From a virus, in the IMG/VR virus record IMGVR_UViG_3300028920_000043, positions 47,211 through 111,210 of that record: a stretch of 64,000 nt of DNA. The stretch is one strand, 5' to 3'. The stretch's first letter is position 1, and each line of letters opens with the position of its first letter. The notes under the pieces were generated by a model, which worked only from the letters and a program-made list of their open reading frames with translations, searched no databases and was not told the DNA's origin. Shown here piece after piece: positions 9,174 through 17,942 of the stretch. Both the position numbers and the translations under genes were made by a program.

Positions 9174-11575
9174 TATCCGCTCCAGTAAGCTCTGCGTTCA
9201 CTCAATGACGTTTGTCCGGATCCCTCAACTTCAAACTGACGTAACCGAACTTGAATAGCACCCAGAGCTTTTCGTTCTGCTTCGGTATTAATATACTGCT
9301 TCTGTTGATCAATGAGATCTAAAAATCCCTTATATGTTTCTTCTTTCATTGTACGCGACTTGCCCAGCAACTCGCGCAGCAGTTTTACCTGTGATAGTAA
9401 TTGTGGTACTACATTTCTGTCCTCAACCACTGCCTCTCCCCCAGTCTTTGCTTCCTTAGGCGCTACTGCTTTCTTTGCTTCGACCGACGCTGCTTTCATT
9501 CGAGAGCCAGCCTCTTTTGCAATACCAGCACCGAAAGGCTGTCCCTTTCCTACATCGGATACCTTCTTCCAAAGATTACCAATTTCTTGTTGCATCAAAG
9601 GAGTAATTCCCTTAACTTTGTTCCGCATATCATCAATCTTAGACTGAGGAATGAGATCCGGCGCTTTGGTTTCGATAATTTGCCGGAGACCCTCATTTAT
9701 GGTCTCACCAGCTTTCTTAGCTTGAATCTTTGCTATCTTGGAAGAGTCACCTAGAAAATCAACCTTTCTTACCTTGATTACTTTTTCCAAACGCAAAGCA
9801 TAAATGGTCTGCTGTGCCTTCTTAATAAAAAAATTCAAGGCATTGTTTAACGATGTAGTAATAGCGGCTGACATTTTCCAAAACATTTGCTGAGCAGTTC
9901 CTGATACTACCTTAAACATTCCAATCATTCTTCCCTTGAAGCTCGCCATCTGTTGCCAAATCCAATTTATTGCTTCGGCAACTTGAGTAGCCATGCTCCA
10001 GAAGGCTACTTGTACCGTTGGTATTGCAGCCTTGATTAATTGAATTCCGATTATGATTCCTTCATAAATTTTCTTTCCTACCCACATTGCCGCAGAACCA
10101 ATTCCTCTTATGGTAGAAGTAATGGAACTGATTACTTCTTTGTTCTTTGCTAAATCCTGCAACTTCAAACCAAGCTGAGTAACCCCTTCTACAAAAGCAC
10201 TACCTGACTCTTTTGCAGGACCAAACAAGTCGATACCAATAGCTCCGACCATATCGATTATTCCGCGTGCCAATGAAGAAACCGCTACCCATATTTTATT
10301 CACCATGGTTCTGAAAGTTTCTGAAGTTCTGACAGACTTCGCCACGGCGCCTATCCAGGCTGCGGTTCTTCTTATGATATTTGACAGCTTCTGGGAATAC
10401 GTCTCGAATACTTCAATGGAAAGAGCCTGCATTGCCGACTTGAGAATATGCAAAGCAGGAAACAATCCTTTATCCATTTCCTTCTGCATTGAAATTGTTC
10501 TTCCTTCAATACCCTGCAATCCTGCTTGATATTTTTTGATTGCTACCGATCCTTTATCCAGTAGCGCCTTTACTGCTGGACCACCACGTTCACCAAACAA
10601 CTCGAAAGCTGTTGCCGAATCCAATCCGGCCTTCTCCATCTTCTGAATGATCTCGGTGAGCGAATTGGTTTTGGGATCGAGATCCGCAACCTCAAGGCCG
10701 TACTTCTTCAATGCCTTGGTCAATGCGGGAGAGGCCTTATACAAAGCTGAAAACATTCTCCTCAAACCTGTGCCGGCCATGCCTCCCTTCAAACCTGACT
10801 CCGCAAGAACGTCCAATGCCGCGGCGGCTTCTTTCACGCTTGTCTTCGCTGTTGTGATTGCCGGAGCCACGAACTTAAATGCTTCCTTCATTTCCATTAT
10901 ATTGGTATTGGCTTGCGCTGAAGCAACAGTAACAATATCCATTACTTCTCCAGCATCCTTCACTTTCTTTGCCAATGGGCCATAAATACGAGCAACGATA
11001 TCCGCAGAATCCGCTAATGCTATATTATTCGCTTGTGCTCCTGCAAGTACCGTACTCATAGCACCAATTGTTTTATCCGCATTGAATCCAGCACGAGTCA
11101 ATAACTCCATACCATCCGCGGCTTCTTTAGCAGTGAACTTTGTAGTCGCTCCTAGATCTTTCGCTTTTGCCCTCATTCTATCCAGAGCTTCCGCAGTATA
11201 ATTTCCTGCGCCGACCATTACTCCTTTTATAATGTTCATCTGCTTTTCAAATGTACCACCTACATAGGTCATTCCGGCAAATGCTATGGTTCCGATTGTC
11301 CCCATTCTCTTTGCCGCTCGACCCAAGCCCTGCACTCCATTGGCGGCCGCTGTTATTCCCTTACTCAATCCTGCAAACGAAACCGCTGCAACCTTTCTCA
11401 TGGATGCCGCCATGAGTGTAAGCGATTTAGAAGCAACTGAAGCAGAGGCAGCAACAGTCCGTGCCATTCCGGATAGTGACGCCAACTTTGCCGCCGCCAT
11501 TCTTATGCCAGTATTGAATTTCCTTACATTGGCAGAAACACGAACTGAAAGATCACCAATCACTTGTGCAGGCAT
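9173..11575 (-). CDS. Tail tape measure protein (TP901 core family)
   Basis: 800 residues. The start ATG at 11575 follows an AAGGAG site that lies in the end of the preceding gene. The conserved TP901 tape measure core spans about residues 85-380: FEKQMNIIKGVMVGAG, LGATTKFTAKEAADGMELL, VTVASAQANTNIMEMKEAF, and ALDVLAESGLKGGMAGTGLR. Ala-rich helical stretches precede it and hydrophobic segments lie near 440-560. The protein sets tail length and exits during DNA delivery; by the usual helix rule 800 residues would fit a tail of very roughly 120 nm. The gene comes right after the gpG/gpGT frameshift pair, the standard order in long-tailed phages. Confidence 0.95.
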   Translation of the reverse strand: MPAQVIGDLSVRVSANVRKFNTGIRMAAAKLASLSGMARTVAASASVASKSLTLMAASMRKVAAVSFAGLSKGITAAANGVQGLGRAAKRMGTIGTIAFAGMTYVGGTFEKQMNIIKGVMVGAGNYTAEALDRMRAKAKDLGATTKFTAKEAADGMELLTRAGFNADKTIGAMSTVLAGAQANNIALADSADIVARIYGPLAKKVKDAGEVMDIVTVASAQANTNIMEMKEAFKFVAPAITTAKTSVKEAAAALDVLAESGLKGGMAGTGLRRMFSALYKASPALTKALKKYGLEVADLDPKTNSLTEIIQKMEKAGLDSATAFELFGERGGPAVKALLDKGSVAIKKYQAGLQGIEGRTISMQKEMDKGLFPALHILKSAMQALSIEVFETYSQKLSNIIRRTAAWIGAVAKSVRTSETFRTMVNKIWVAVSSLARGIIDMVGAIGIDLFGPAKESGSAFVEGVTQLGLKLQDLAKNKEVISSITSTIRGIGSAAMWVGKKIYEGIIIGIQLIKAAIPTVQVAFWSMATQVAEAINWIWQQMASFKGRMIGMFKVVSGTAQQMFWKMSAAITTSLNNALNFFIKKAQQTIYALRLEKVIKVRKVDFLGDSSKIAKIQAKKAGETINEGLRQIIETKAPDLIPQSKIDDMRNKVKGITPLMQQEIGNLWKKVSDVGKGQPFGAGIAKEAGSRMKAASVEAKKAVAPKEAKTGGEAVVEDRNVVPQLLSQVKLLRELLGKSRTMKEETYKGFLDLIDQQKQYINTEAERKALGAIQVRLRQFEVEGSGQTSLSERRAYWSG

Positions 11576-11576
11576 A

Positions 11577-12232
11577 TCAACTCCTTGCTTTCGCTTTCGC
11601 TACATTCAAACACGCTTGCCGAGTGTCCATGACTATTGAACCATCCTGCTTATCCGGATCAACTCCATGCAGAATGAACCACGCTCTCAATCCGTCTTCG
11701 GAATCGCAGTCTATAACATCCTTTCTTTTTGATGAAGGCAAAGAATCAGGATGTTCTGATAATGCCAATTCCAAATCTTCTTGATCTTCTCCTATCCGTT
11801 TGAGAAGCTCAAAAGCCATAGTAGAATCCAGGCTCTCGATATACTCAATGGACCATCCATAGGACGTAGCAAGTCTATGGATTAAATCGACAAGGTTTAT
11901 TCCGAAGGGTTTTCAGCTTCTGAATCTCCTTCGTTCTGTTTGGGCATTTTTCCCGAAATCAAGTCGGTAATTATTTCAACGTCTCCCATATCCACGACTT
12001 TACTCACCCTCTCTTCAGTTATATCTGAATGAGTACGCCGTGCTGATGCCGTGAACAAACGAAGGATTAACTGCCACTGTTCGATGATAGGCGTTTGATC
12101 TCCTTCTGCGTTCAACTTCATCAGCTTTTCCAGATCTTCACCATGCTGCATCATCTGCTCTATGGTGTACGGGCGAAACGTTACTTGCTCACTACCATCC
12201 TCCGACTTCAATACTACCCTTACCTTACTCAT
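11577..12232 (-). CDS. Tail assembly chaperone gpGT-like, made by -1 frameshift
   Basis: Predicted 218-residue fusion: 109 residues of the gpG frame (12232-11906), then -1 slippage on A AAC CCT (11912-11906) into the frame ending at 11577. The downstream frame is open from just after a TGA at 11915-11913. Its extension reads FGINLVDLIHRLATSYGWS, followed by IEYIESLDSTMAFELLKRIG, a plausible chaperone T domain. The internal ATG at 11819 has no ribosome site, so this part is unlikely to be made alone. It directly precedes the tape measure gene, as in lambda gpG/gpGT. The product would coat the tape measure and recruit tail-tube subunits. The frameshift is inferred from sequence, not shown. Confidence 0.82.
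11897..12232 (-). CDS. Tail assembly chaperone gpG-like
   Basis: 111 residues, zero-frame product ending EAENPSE. The sequence MSKVRVVLKSEDGSEQVTFR continues with an acidic, helical region (TIEQMMQHGEDLEKLMKL) and a short helix before an acidic tail. Size, acidic C-terminus, position between the tail tube gene and the tape measure gene, and the slippery site in its last codons all fit a gpG-type chaperone. It is expected to be the abundant partner of the frameshifted long form and absent from mature particles. Confidence 0.82.
   Translation of the reverse strand: MSKVRVVLKSEDGSEQVTFRPYTIEQMMQHGEDLEKLMKLNAEGDQTPIIEQWQLILRLFTASARRTHSDITEERVSKVVDMGDVEIITDLISGKMPKQNEGDSEAENPSE
11906..11912 (-). 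promoter_or_regulatory. Programmed -1 ribosomal frameshift site A AAC CCT
   Basis: In the gpG frame the codons read GAA AAC CCT TCG GAA TAA. The heptamer A AAC CCT has the canonical X XXY YYZ form. After a one-base slip the tRNAs can re-pair as AAA CCC, and the new frame runs to 11577 without a stop. The slip window is tight: it must occur between the TGA at 11915-11913 in the -1 frame and the TAA at 11899-11897 in the zero frame. Confidence 0.8.
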
Positions 12233-12273
12233 AATAATCCTCTCCTTCGTTAAAAATGAAACATGCTACTTGC

Positions 12274-12672
12274 TTATGACGTTTGCTTCGTCATATCACT
12301 TCCCGGATCGATCTGCCGGAAGGTAAATGTACCGGTGACATAATCGGTCTGGGCTGAACTGATTTCGTGAGAAACCAATTTGCATCCCGCGATAGTACCG
12401 ACCAAGCCACCACTGTTCTTTCCAACACCCAGAACCACATCGACCTTAGCACCATCCAAGATATCCTGGATATTGCCATACGTGTTGATTCTGATTGCCG
12501 TTGCTGTGATCTCAACCGACATATCGCCGAGTTCGATTGCCAAGGGTAAACGATAATCTCCACCGCGCAGTTCTTCCGGCGAACCATCATAGCTCACAGT
12601 GCAATCTTGCAGGGTACCGATGTCATTGCCACCCATCTGCAATGTTCCAACTGAAAAACGATACTTAGCCAT
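12274..12672 (-). CDS. Major tail tube protein candidate
   Basis: 132 residues, strong AAGGAGATTAT site before the ATG. It is beta-rich: MAKYRFSVGTLQMGGNDIGT, CTVSYDGSPEELRGGDYRLP, then VDVVLGVGKN and a closing YVTGTFTFRQIDPGSD. Patterns with a GG-rich N-terminal loop and a closing GTFTF strand are typical of small siphovirus tail tube proteins. It lies upstream of gpG/gpGT and the tape measure, in the expected place. Expected to polymerise into hexameric rings. No extra Ig-like domain is fused. Confidence 0.75.
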   Translation of the reverse strand: MAKYRFSVGTLQMGGNDIGTLQDCTVSYDGSPEELRGGDYRLPLAIELGDMSVEITATAIRINTYGNIQDILDGAKVDVVLGVGKNSGGLVGTIAGCKLVSHEISSAQTDYVTGTFTFRQIDPGSDMTKQTS

Positions 12673-12693
12673 TTATAATCTCCTTCTCAAAGA

Positions 12694-13956
12694 TTAAGTT
12701 AACAAAGAGCTGACTGTCTCAATCCTAGAATCCCATGAGCATTCAAGAACTTCTTTATACAGATTTTCAGCTCTTAAATTTCTTTCAGAGCTATCTCGCT
12801 CTACTGCTTTCATTTTATCAACCAAATCATCCTCATCTACAACTGCAAATTCTTCTCCTTTATAATAATCAGAAGTACCCAAATAAAGATCTTTATCCGC
12901 TTCCCGAAATCCTTTCACGCGCACCAAATAAGAATTGCCGTGGTTCAAATAGTCTCGGAATCCACCCCAATCTGTTTGAATCACTGGCTTCTTCATAGCA
13001 CCGAATTGCAATCCGGGCAACCATGTACTTTCTCCCTTGGAAGCGCCGATACCACAATCCATTCTTGCCATGAGATGCGGCATTAAATTCGGATGAAGCG
13101 AAACATCACAGATCTTTATTGTAGGAATCTGTGAGTTAAGGAAATCAGACGTTATATCAGAATACTCTTTTTGTATCGTCCAATGATCCTTTATGAATCT
13201 CTTCCAACCATAAGGCCGATTTGAATACTTGGCAAACATTAAAAGAGCCACGTCCTTCCGGCCTTCAAAAGCACGAATAAAACTTCTTACTATTTCCTTC
13301 ACTCCTTTTCTCGCATTCCATGATCCAACGAATCCAAAAACAAACTTATCCTGCAATCCTTCAATCTTCATGGGTTCCACGTTTGGATTATACTTGTTAA
13401 TATCGACACCCAAACGAACTACCTTTACCGAGCATCCGGTTACTTTCAAATACTCGAATCTCACCTTGTCCAATGGCGTAGGCATCCAAACTTCGTCCAC
13501 CTGATCAAACCATTTCTTCATATACTTTGGAAACTTTCGGCTCTCCGTCATCGTCCACGCTATTTTTGTTTTTACTTTCCGCTTCCTTTCATGCCACATC
13601 CAACCAGGGCCGGCAATCAATAGCATAGTAGCCTTTTTTGGATTGACTCTCCGGAATGTATAGCGTAGAATTCGCTGATACTCAAATGGATCCAGATCTA
13701 TCAGCGATGGTATTTTCTCAAGCTGTATGTGAAACTTATGACTCTCATCCAATCGTGTCAATACTTCTCTCGTATGCTCCGCATATCCTCCAAGAAAATC
13801 AGTGAAGCCTTTTATCAATAATGGAGTGCTGTCAATATTAGACAATGAAAAGAAATTAAATGTCCGATCATTACAAGTCACGGATTCCAAGCTCTCTGGA
13901 TTGAGCGTTGGAAAATCAGACTTCTTTTGGTTTACTTTTCTTGTATCTAACTTCAT
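12694..13956 (-). CDS. GT4-family glycosyltransferase inside the tail operon
   Basis: 420 residues, GT-B type. Visible features: FLGGYAEHTREVLTRL near residue 55, a hinge with VVRLGVDINKYNP, FVFGFVGSWNARKGVKEIV at the start of the nucleotide-binding half, and GIGASKGESTWLPGLQFGA with MKKPVIQTDWGG near the C-terminus, the usual E-x7-E-like donor site region. The ATG overlaps the stop of the gp10-like gene (ATGA), so it is translationally coupled to head-tail genes. The acceptor is unknown; the position between joining protein and tail tube genes points to virion glycosylation. No membrane helices. Confidence 0.85.
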   Translation of the reverse strand: MKLDTRKVNQKKSDFPTLNPESLESVTCNDRTFNFFSLSNIDSTPLLIKGFTDFLGGYAEHTREVLTRLDESHKFHIQLEKIPSLIDLDPFEYQRILRYTFRRVNPKKATMLLIAGPGWMWHERKRKVKTKIAWTMTESRKFPKYMKKWFDQVDEVWMPTPLDKVRFEYLKVTGCSVKVVRLGVDINKYNPNVEPMKIEGLQDKFVFGFVGSWNARKGVKEIVRSFIRAFEGRKDVALLMFAKYSNRPYGWKRFIKDHWTIQKEYSDITSDFLNSQIPTIKICDVSLHPNLMPHLMARMDCGIGASKGESTWLPGLQFGAMKKPVIQTDWGGFRDYLNHGNSYLVRVKGFREADKDLYLGTSDYYKGEEFAVVDEDDLVDKMKAVERDSSERNLRAENLYKEVLECSWDSRIETVSSLLT

Positions 13957-14438
13957 TTCATCTTATACACTTTCTTGAACCGACTCAATAATACGCGCTC
14001 ACCATATTTGATTGCCGGCCTCATAAACGGTTGTTTCTTTTGTCCTTTGACCCTCTTTCTTACTATCTCTGTTCCATCCGGCAACTCAAATGCCATTGCT
14101 TCCTGCGTCTTCGGATAGATCCATTGCTTCTTCGGACCGTACATTCCAGTTCCATACTCAACAAAGTACGCATAAGGAATATCTGTCTTTCCTTGCATCC
14201 GTGTTCCAACATAACCCTCAAAAACATGAGGACCGCTTTTGGTCATCCAACTCTCAATGCTTGCTGCCAAAGCACCTGATTCACCAACCGGAGCTTTTTC
14301 AGTTGCTCGCGTCTCCACCGCCAGCAGTATTTGCTGAAATGCCATCTTTGCTTCCAATTGCTTTTGTTTGCGAACCATTGCAAACTTCCGCATGAGGCTT
14401 GGAAGCCCGATGACTTTTATCTCTACTACGCCTGCCAT
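13953..14438 (-). CDS. HK97 gp10-like head-tail morphogenesis/tail completion protein
   Basis: 161 residues. Family hallmarks are visible: an N-terminal EIKVIGLPSLMRKF, ETRATEKAPVGESGALAASI, PYAYFVEYGTGMYGPKKQW and KKQPFMRPAIKYGE. This family (HK97 gp10/putative phage morphogenesis) acts at the neck or in tail completion. The ATG at 14438 overlaps the stop of the head closure gene (TGATG). The downstream glycosyltransferase begins within its last codons. Confidence 0.87.
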   Translation of the reverse strand: MAGVVEIKVIGLPSLMRKFAMVRKQKQLEAKMAFQQILLAVETRATEKAPVGESGALAASIESWMTKSGPHVFEGYVGTRMQGKTDIPYAYFVEYGTGMYGPKKQWIYPKTQEAMAFELPDGTEIVRKRVKGQKKQPFMRPAIKYGERVLLSRFKKVYKMK

Positions 14439-14785
14439 CAGTCGTTCTCGTCATCAGTATGCTGAATCTCATCAGCAAGAATTTCCAAATGATGTCCTTG
14501 TCCACCTGCATCGTGAGGCTTAATTATTTTATACCTATCCGAGTTGACCCAGATCTCGTAGTTATTTTTTACTGGCGCATTGATAGAAGCGAAGATAACC
14601 ACATCGGCATTTGTAACTTCACCAAACTCCTCCTGCTCCTCCTTAGCGCTTATGGGCTGAACTCGAACTCTAACCTCTGATGCTATGATCTGCAGAACAT
14701 TCTTGGACTCACCGAACTCGTTTACCGATCCAGCAGTCCATTTCTTAATAACGGCCGTAGTATTCAATAAAGAACTGAAAGACAT
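14438..14785 (-). CDS. Head closure / head-tail joining protein
   Basis: 115 residues. MSFSSLLNTTAVIKKWT, then ASEVRVRVQPISAKEEQEEFG and an INAPVKNNYEIWVNSDRYKI strand fit the small beta-barrel head closure family (SPP1 gp16/HK97 head-tail adaptor type). In that family the protein plugs the connector after packaging and docks the tail. Gene order connector, this family, gp10-like is standard. The C-terminus is acidic (HTDDEND). Confidence 0.75.
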   Translation of the reverse strand: MSFSSLLNTTAVIKKWTAGSVNEFGESKNVLQIIASEVRVRVQPISAKEEQEEFGEVTNADVVIFASINAPVKNNYEIWVNSDRYKIIKPHDAGGQGHHLEILADEIQHTDDEND

Positions 14786-14802
14786 TTCTGATTCCTCAAG
14801 AC

Positions 14803-15237
14803 TTATGGATCGTTGTTTGCTGGATCTTCCTCATACACCGTGTCAAAGTTTATTGGGTATGACCATATATCCAGATCAGAATCATATACCGCGAATCCTC
14901 CTCCCGACTTTACAAACAAGTTTACTACCAAGCCACCGGTGCTCAGTGCTACATTCTGTTTGTTTAGTAAGGTAATCAATCGCTCACCAATATCACTCAC
15001 CAATGTCTTGTAAGGCTGATCATCCGACCCCTTGACCCACGCAGTAATTATTATGGTGTCGCTTGCTGATGGAAATACAGCATGGCTCTCGCCAGGCGTC
15101 TCGCGTATAGTGATCATCGGATAAGTCATGTCCTTCTCAGGATCGACCCATCCGGTTTTGACTTTCTTAACAGGACTGGGATAGAGCTGGTTGTCCTGCA
15201 TTATTCGCGTCAGGATATTTGGAATTAACAATGGCAT
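14803..15237 (-). CDS. Head-tail region protein, tail terminator-like
   Basis: 144 residues; its start overlaps the connector stop at 15237. It has an N-terminal helix MPLLIPNILTRIMQDNQLYP, a TYPMITIRETPGES strand, DTIIITAWVKGSDDQPYK and DIGERLITLLNKQN, then YSYPI-type closing strands (WSYPINFDTVYEED). This helix-strand layout resembles tail terminator or DUF3168-type proteins, which cap the tail tube. Here it precedes head closure rather than following gp10, so the assignment is tentative. Confidence 0.6.
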   Translation of the reverse strand: MPLLIPNILTRIMQDNQLYPSPVKKVKTGWVDPEKDMTYPMITIRETPGESHAVFPSASDTIIITAWVKGSDDQPYKTLVSDIGERLITLLNKQNVALSTGGLVVNLFVKSGGGFAVYDSDLDIWSYPINFDTVYEEDPANNDP

Positions 15238-15887
15238 TATATTGCCTCCCCTACTATATCACCCGCACCACCATACCGAGACATGATGTCATCCATCTCC
15301 TCTTCGATGACTTGCTTGGGCGATAACGTTTCACCGGTTGACTTTTTCTTGTAGGAGTATCGACCAATCGTCTCGGCTATGATGTCACCGGTTGCTTCTC
15401 CTCCTTTGAACGTCAACGCTTTCTTGACCACAAACAAAGTGGCGAGTGCTATAATATCATTCGGAACTGTTGGCCATCCGAATATGCCAGTGATCTCGAT
15501 ATTCAACAGTCCGCGTTTCTCCGGGGAGTAATCAGGGCTTATCGTCCTGACGTAAGAACCGTCCACTTGCAAGTCCGAAAGATCATCCGCCCAACTGGTC
15601 AGGCGGATGTATCCTTCTGAAGTGTAGATCTTCATATTTGCAGCATCAACTTCGTTGCCATCAATCTTCAGACTGGAAATAGATTGGATCGGACCATGGG
15701 TCTCTCGCTGATTGATGTCGATGAAGTTCGAGTCAATCGAATCTATCTCTATTGTTTCTGATTCGGTATTGCCGAACTTTCCAAGATTAGAATTCACAAA
15801 ATCATCTGCTTCTTGGATCCATGTATCCGGAATATCCGCTTCGGCAATGCCATACTCTGTTACTTTTGTTTTATTTGTATATGGCAT
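15237..15887 (-). CDS. Head-tail connector protein (gp6-like)
   Basis: 216 residues. MPYTNKTKVTEYGIAEADIP followed by an EADDFVNSNLGKFG helix, a beta insertion and a C-terminal helical part (NDIIALATLFVVKKALTFKG; GETLSPKQVIEEEMDDI) match the connector/gp6-type family that forms a ring under the portal. It is the first head-tail joining gene after the sugar island; in a standard late operon it would follow the capsid gene directly. Confidence 0.78.
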   Translation of the reverse strand: MPYTNKTKVTEYGIAEADIPDTWIQEADDFVNSNLGKFGNTESETIEIDSIDSNFIDINQRETHGPIQSISSLKIDGNEVDAANMKIYTSEGYIRLTSWADDLSDLQVDGSYVRTISPDYSPEKRGLLNIEITGIFGWPTVPNDIIALATLFVVKKALTFKGGEATGDIIAETIGRYSYKKKSTGETLSPKQVIEEEMDDIMSRYGGAGDIVGEAI

Positions 15888-15898
15888 TTCCTATCTCC

Positions 15899-16936
15899 TC
15901 AAAAAATATCACCGCACTCCGCAAAAAAGCTTTCCATATCTTTCATCAGGTTCAGAAACTTTATGTTGTAATATTTTGGATTGAGAAGATCAGAACGATC
16001 TGGAAACTCACTCATCAACTGTTTCCACAATGTCTGTACCGTTTCAATCACTCCCGTCTTTGGCGCATCGAATCCAATTAACTGTTTAAGCCTCTCTCCT
16101 GATATACTGTAACTTCTGACTTCCCTGCTGTCGTAGTCCGGAATCACTTCTATAGGAATATCCGGCTCTACTGTATGTATGCAATGCCGAACATAATTTC
16201 CAAGCTCAGAAATACGGTAGTTCTTATGCATTACATTTACTGTCTGATACTTTATATTATCTATCGGCATTTCCAGTAGCTTTGTCCAAACTTTCGCCAC
16301 GTCTACAACGTTCACCAATGGACGCCAACACTCCCCTCCGGCTACCAACAAAATCCGACCAAGAAGTAATGCGTCCTTGACCATCGTATTCACCACCAGA
16401 TCAAACCGCGGCCGGATAGATGCACCCATCACTGTCGCTTGCCGAAGCAATGTAGGTTTGAGTGTTCCGTGCTCCGCGATCTTTAACATTCCGCATTCCG
16501 CATTGTACTTTGCTTCCGCGTAGAATGATTTAGGATCTACAGGACTTTCTTCCGTGAGAATATTCGTATCCTGGAATCCATACACTGCGGCAGAAGACGC
16601 AAAGATGAAACGCTCAATTCCAGCCTTCGCGCACTCCTCCGCGAACTTCACAGCACCAACATTGTTTATGGCATCGTTGGCCTCCGGATTAAAATTCGCC
16701 ATTGGATCGTTTGACAATCCAGCAAGATGGCAAACGGCATCAAAGCCTTTCAAATCCTCAGCGGTGAATGATCTGAAATCCTTTCGGATGAACTCAGGCC
16801 GACCACTCAGCTCATTTAGATATTCTGTTCCGAACATTCCTTTATCCACAATCGTTATGGCATAGCCTTCGCCAAGAAGAATGTCAGACAGCACTGTACC
16901 AATATATCCTAGACCACCTGTTACCAAAATCTTCAT
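15899..16936 (-). CDS. NAD-dependent sugar epimerase/dehydratase (extended SDR)
   Basis: 345 residues. Rossmann motif VTGGLGYIGTVLSDILLGEG at the N-terminus, FDAVCHLAGLSNDP, then FASSAAVYG (catalytic Ser region) and FYAEAKYNAE (YxxxK catalytic pair). The C-terminal VAGGECWRPLVNVVDVAKVW segment binds the sugar nucleotide. This is the extended SDR class that acts on NDP-sugars (C4/C3 epimerase or 4,6-dehydratase type). It closes the sugar island and ends just before the connector gene. The exact substrate cannot be read from sequence. Confidence 0.88.
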   Translation of the reverse strand: MKILVTGGLGYIGTVLSDILLGEGYAITIVDKGMFGTEYLNELSGRPEFIRKDFRSFTAEDLKGFDAVCHLAGLSNDPMANFNPEANDAINNVGAVKFAEECAKAGIERFIFASSAAVYGFQDTNILTEESPVDPKSFYAEAKYNAECGMLKIAEHGTLKPTLLRQATVMGASIRPRFDLVVNTMVKDALLLGRILLVAGGECWRPLVNVVDVAKVWTKLLEMPIDNIKYQTVNVMHKNYRISELGNYVRHCIHTVEPDIPIEVIPDYDSREVRSYSISGERLKQLIGFDAPKTGVIETVQTLWKQLMSEFPDRSDLLNPKYYNIKFLNLMKDMESFFAECGDIF

Positions 16937-16952
16937 TTCCTGATCCGTCCTC

Positions 16953-17228
16953 TCATTTTGAATAGAATTCTTTTTCCTTCTCGTCAGAAGTACGTTTCCC
17001 TAATCCCGACACTCGCTCATTCTCAGCAGAGTTGAACCAGCGTCTCGATTTCTTTTCCCACGTCCAAGGACCATTGACATTAGAGTCCTTAAACAACACT
17101 TGAGGATTTCCGATCTTGCGTTCCATCTTGTGCTTGCACTTCGGACACGCAACAAGCGGATTCTCCTTCATAGAGTGAGTCACTTCTTTCTCGAAGTTGC
17201 ATACCGGACAGTAATAATCATACCGCAT
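16953..17228 (-). CDS. FmdB-type zinc ribbon protein
   Basis: 91 residues with a GGAGGCGG site before the ATG. MRYDYYCPVCNFEKEVTHSM and CPKCKHKMERKIG give the four-cysteine ribbon of the FmdB/putative regulatory family; the tail is basic and Trp-rich (WTWEKKSRRWFN). FmdB-like genes are common in bacteria and sit in phage structural operons as well. It is placed between the RmlC-like and epimerase genes, and a palindromic hairpin element lies 26 nt upstream of its start codon. Confidence 0.75.
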   Translation of the reverse strand: MRYDYYCPVCNFEKEVTHSMKENPLVACPKCKHKMERKIGNPQVLFKDSNVNGPWTWEKKSRRWFNSAENERVSGLGKRTSDEKEKEFYSK

Positions 17229-17253
17229 GAATTCCGCCTCCGCGCGGCTTCCT

Positions 17254-17273
17254 GGCTTTCACGCATGAAAGCC
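17254..17273. repeat. Dispersed palindromic element, copy 1
   Basis: GGCTTTCACGCATGAAAGCC, a perfect 8-bp stem around CGCA, 26 nt upstream of the FmdB-like start codon. The core GCTTTCAYGCRTGAAAGC recurs six more times in the window, always between genes. This copy lacks the GAGCYAGTTCA flank seen in the others. Confidence 0.85.
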
Positions 17274-17447
17274 GCATAAATCGATAGGTTTCTCCGCACA
17301 TACCTAAGAAAACCTATACTATTTCCACATCAACCGAATATATGACGCTCTCAGACCGCGCTGAGCGCTCCGGTATACGCCATATGATAAATCACTCATG
17401 CCCTTACATTTCAGTAAGGAATAGCGTAGGATTTCGCAGTGTCCTGA
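17274..17447. other. Intergenic segment with two further inverted repeats
   Basis: Between the RmlC-like stop and the hairpin element. It holds ATAGGTTT/AAACCTAT arms (17284-17291 and 17310-17317) and CCTTAC/GTAAGG arms (17402-17407 and 17414-17419). Neither is followed by a T-run on the coding strand, so I do not call them terminators. No convincing ORF is present. It may hold a promoter for the FmdB-epimerase-connector segment. Confidence 0.5.
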
Positions 17448-17942
17448 TTATTTGAACTGTATATCCCACACGTCCTTTCCCAGGACATCCCAAGAAATGC
17501 GTTCTTCATCAGGATTCTTTTTATTATATATCTCTGATCCGGTCGAGCAGAGAATAGTGTTCTGTTCCAAACTCATCCAGCCATGCCAGATTGTGGGAGG
17601 CACCACAAGCAGTTTCGGAGTTCTCGCGTGAATGTTGAAAATCTTCACCCGGTCCATATTGATATCCGGATCCCCAGACTTAGCCACCAATTCTGCTCCC
17701 GGGATATTATCTATCAATATGAACTTCGCGGATCCGTTGACAATGCAAAAGTAATCCCAGAGAATCCGGTGACGATGAAACGCCCTGACCGTCATCGATT
17801 GCATATCGCCTACCATATAGACCTGACCAAACTTCTCAAAGAACTCATCAGTCTCGTGGACGATTTCAAACAACCAACCGCGGTCATCCTCCATGACCTT
17901 CAAATCCACAAGCTTAACTCTATCCCACAAATCCATTTCCAT
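17448..17942 (-). CDS. RmlC-like sugar 3,5-epimerase / cupin
   Basis: 164 residues, GTAAGGAGA site before the ATG. The cupin pattern is visible: MEDDRGWLFEIV at the N-terminus, VYMVGDMQSMTVRAFHRHR, then YFCIVNGSAKFILIDN and LLVVPPTIWHGWMSL. RmlC-type enzymes epimerise C3/C5 of 4-keto-6-deoxy sugar nucleotides. Here AFHRHR replaces the common GLHYQ, so a relative of RmlC or a sugar 3,4-ketoisomerase is possible. It lies two genes from an RmlD-like reductase. Confidence 0.77.
   Translation of the reverse strand: MEMDLWDRVKLVDLKVMEDDRGWLFEIVHETDEFFEKFGQVYMVGDMQSMTVRAFHRHRILWDYFCIVNGSAKFILIDNIPGAELVAKSGDPDINMDRVKIFNIHARTPKLLVVPPTIWHGWMSLEQNTILCSTGSEIYNKKNPDEERISWDVLGKDVWDIQFK

Noticed and set aside
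11577-11819. Independent 80-residue gene
   Set aside because: No ribosome site before the ATG at 11819, and the open frame extends upstream exactly to the slippery site, so it is better read as the gpGT extension.
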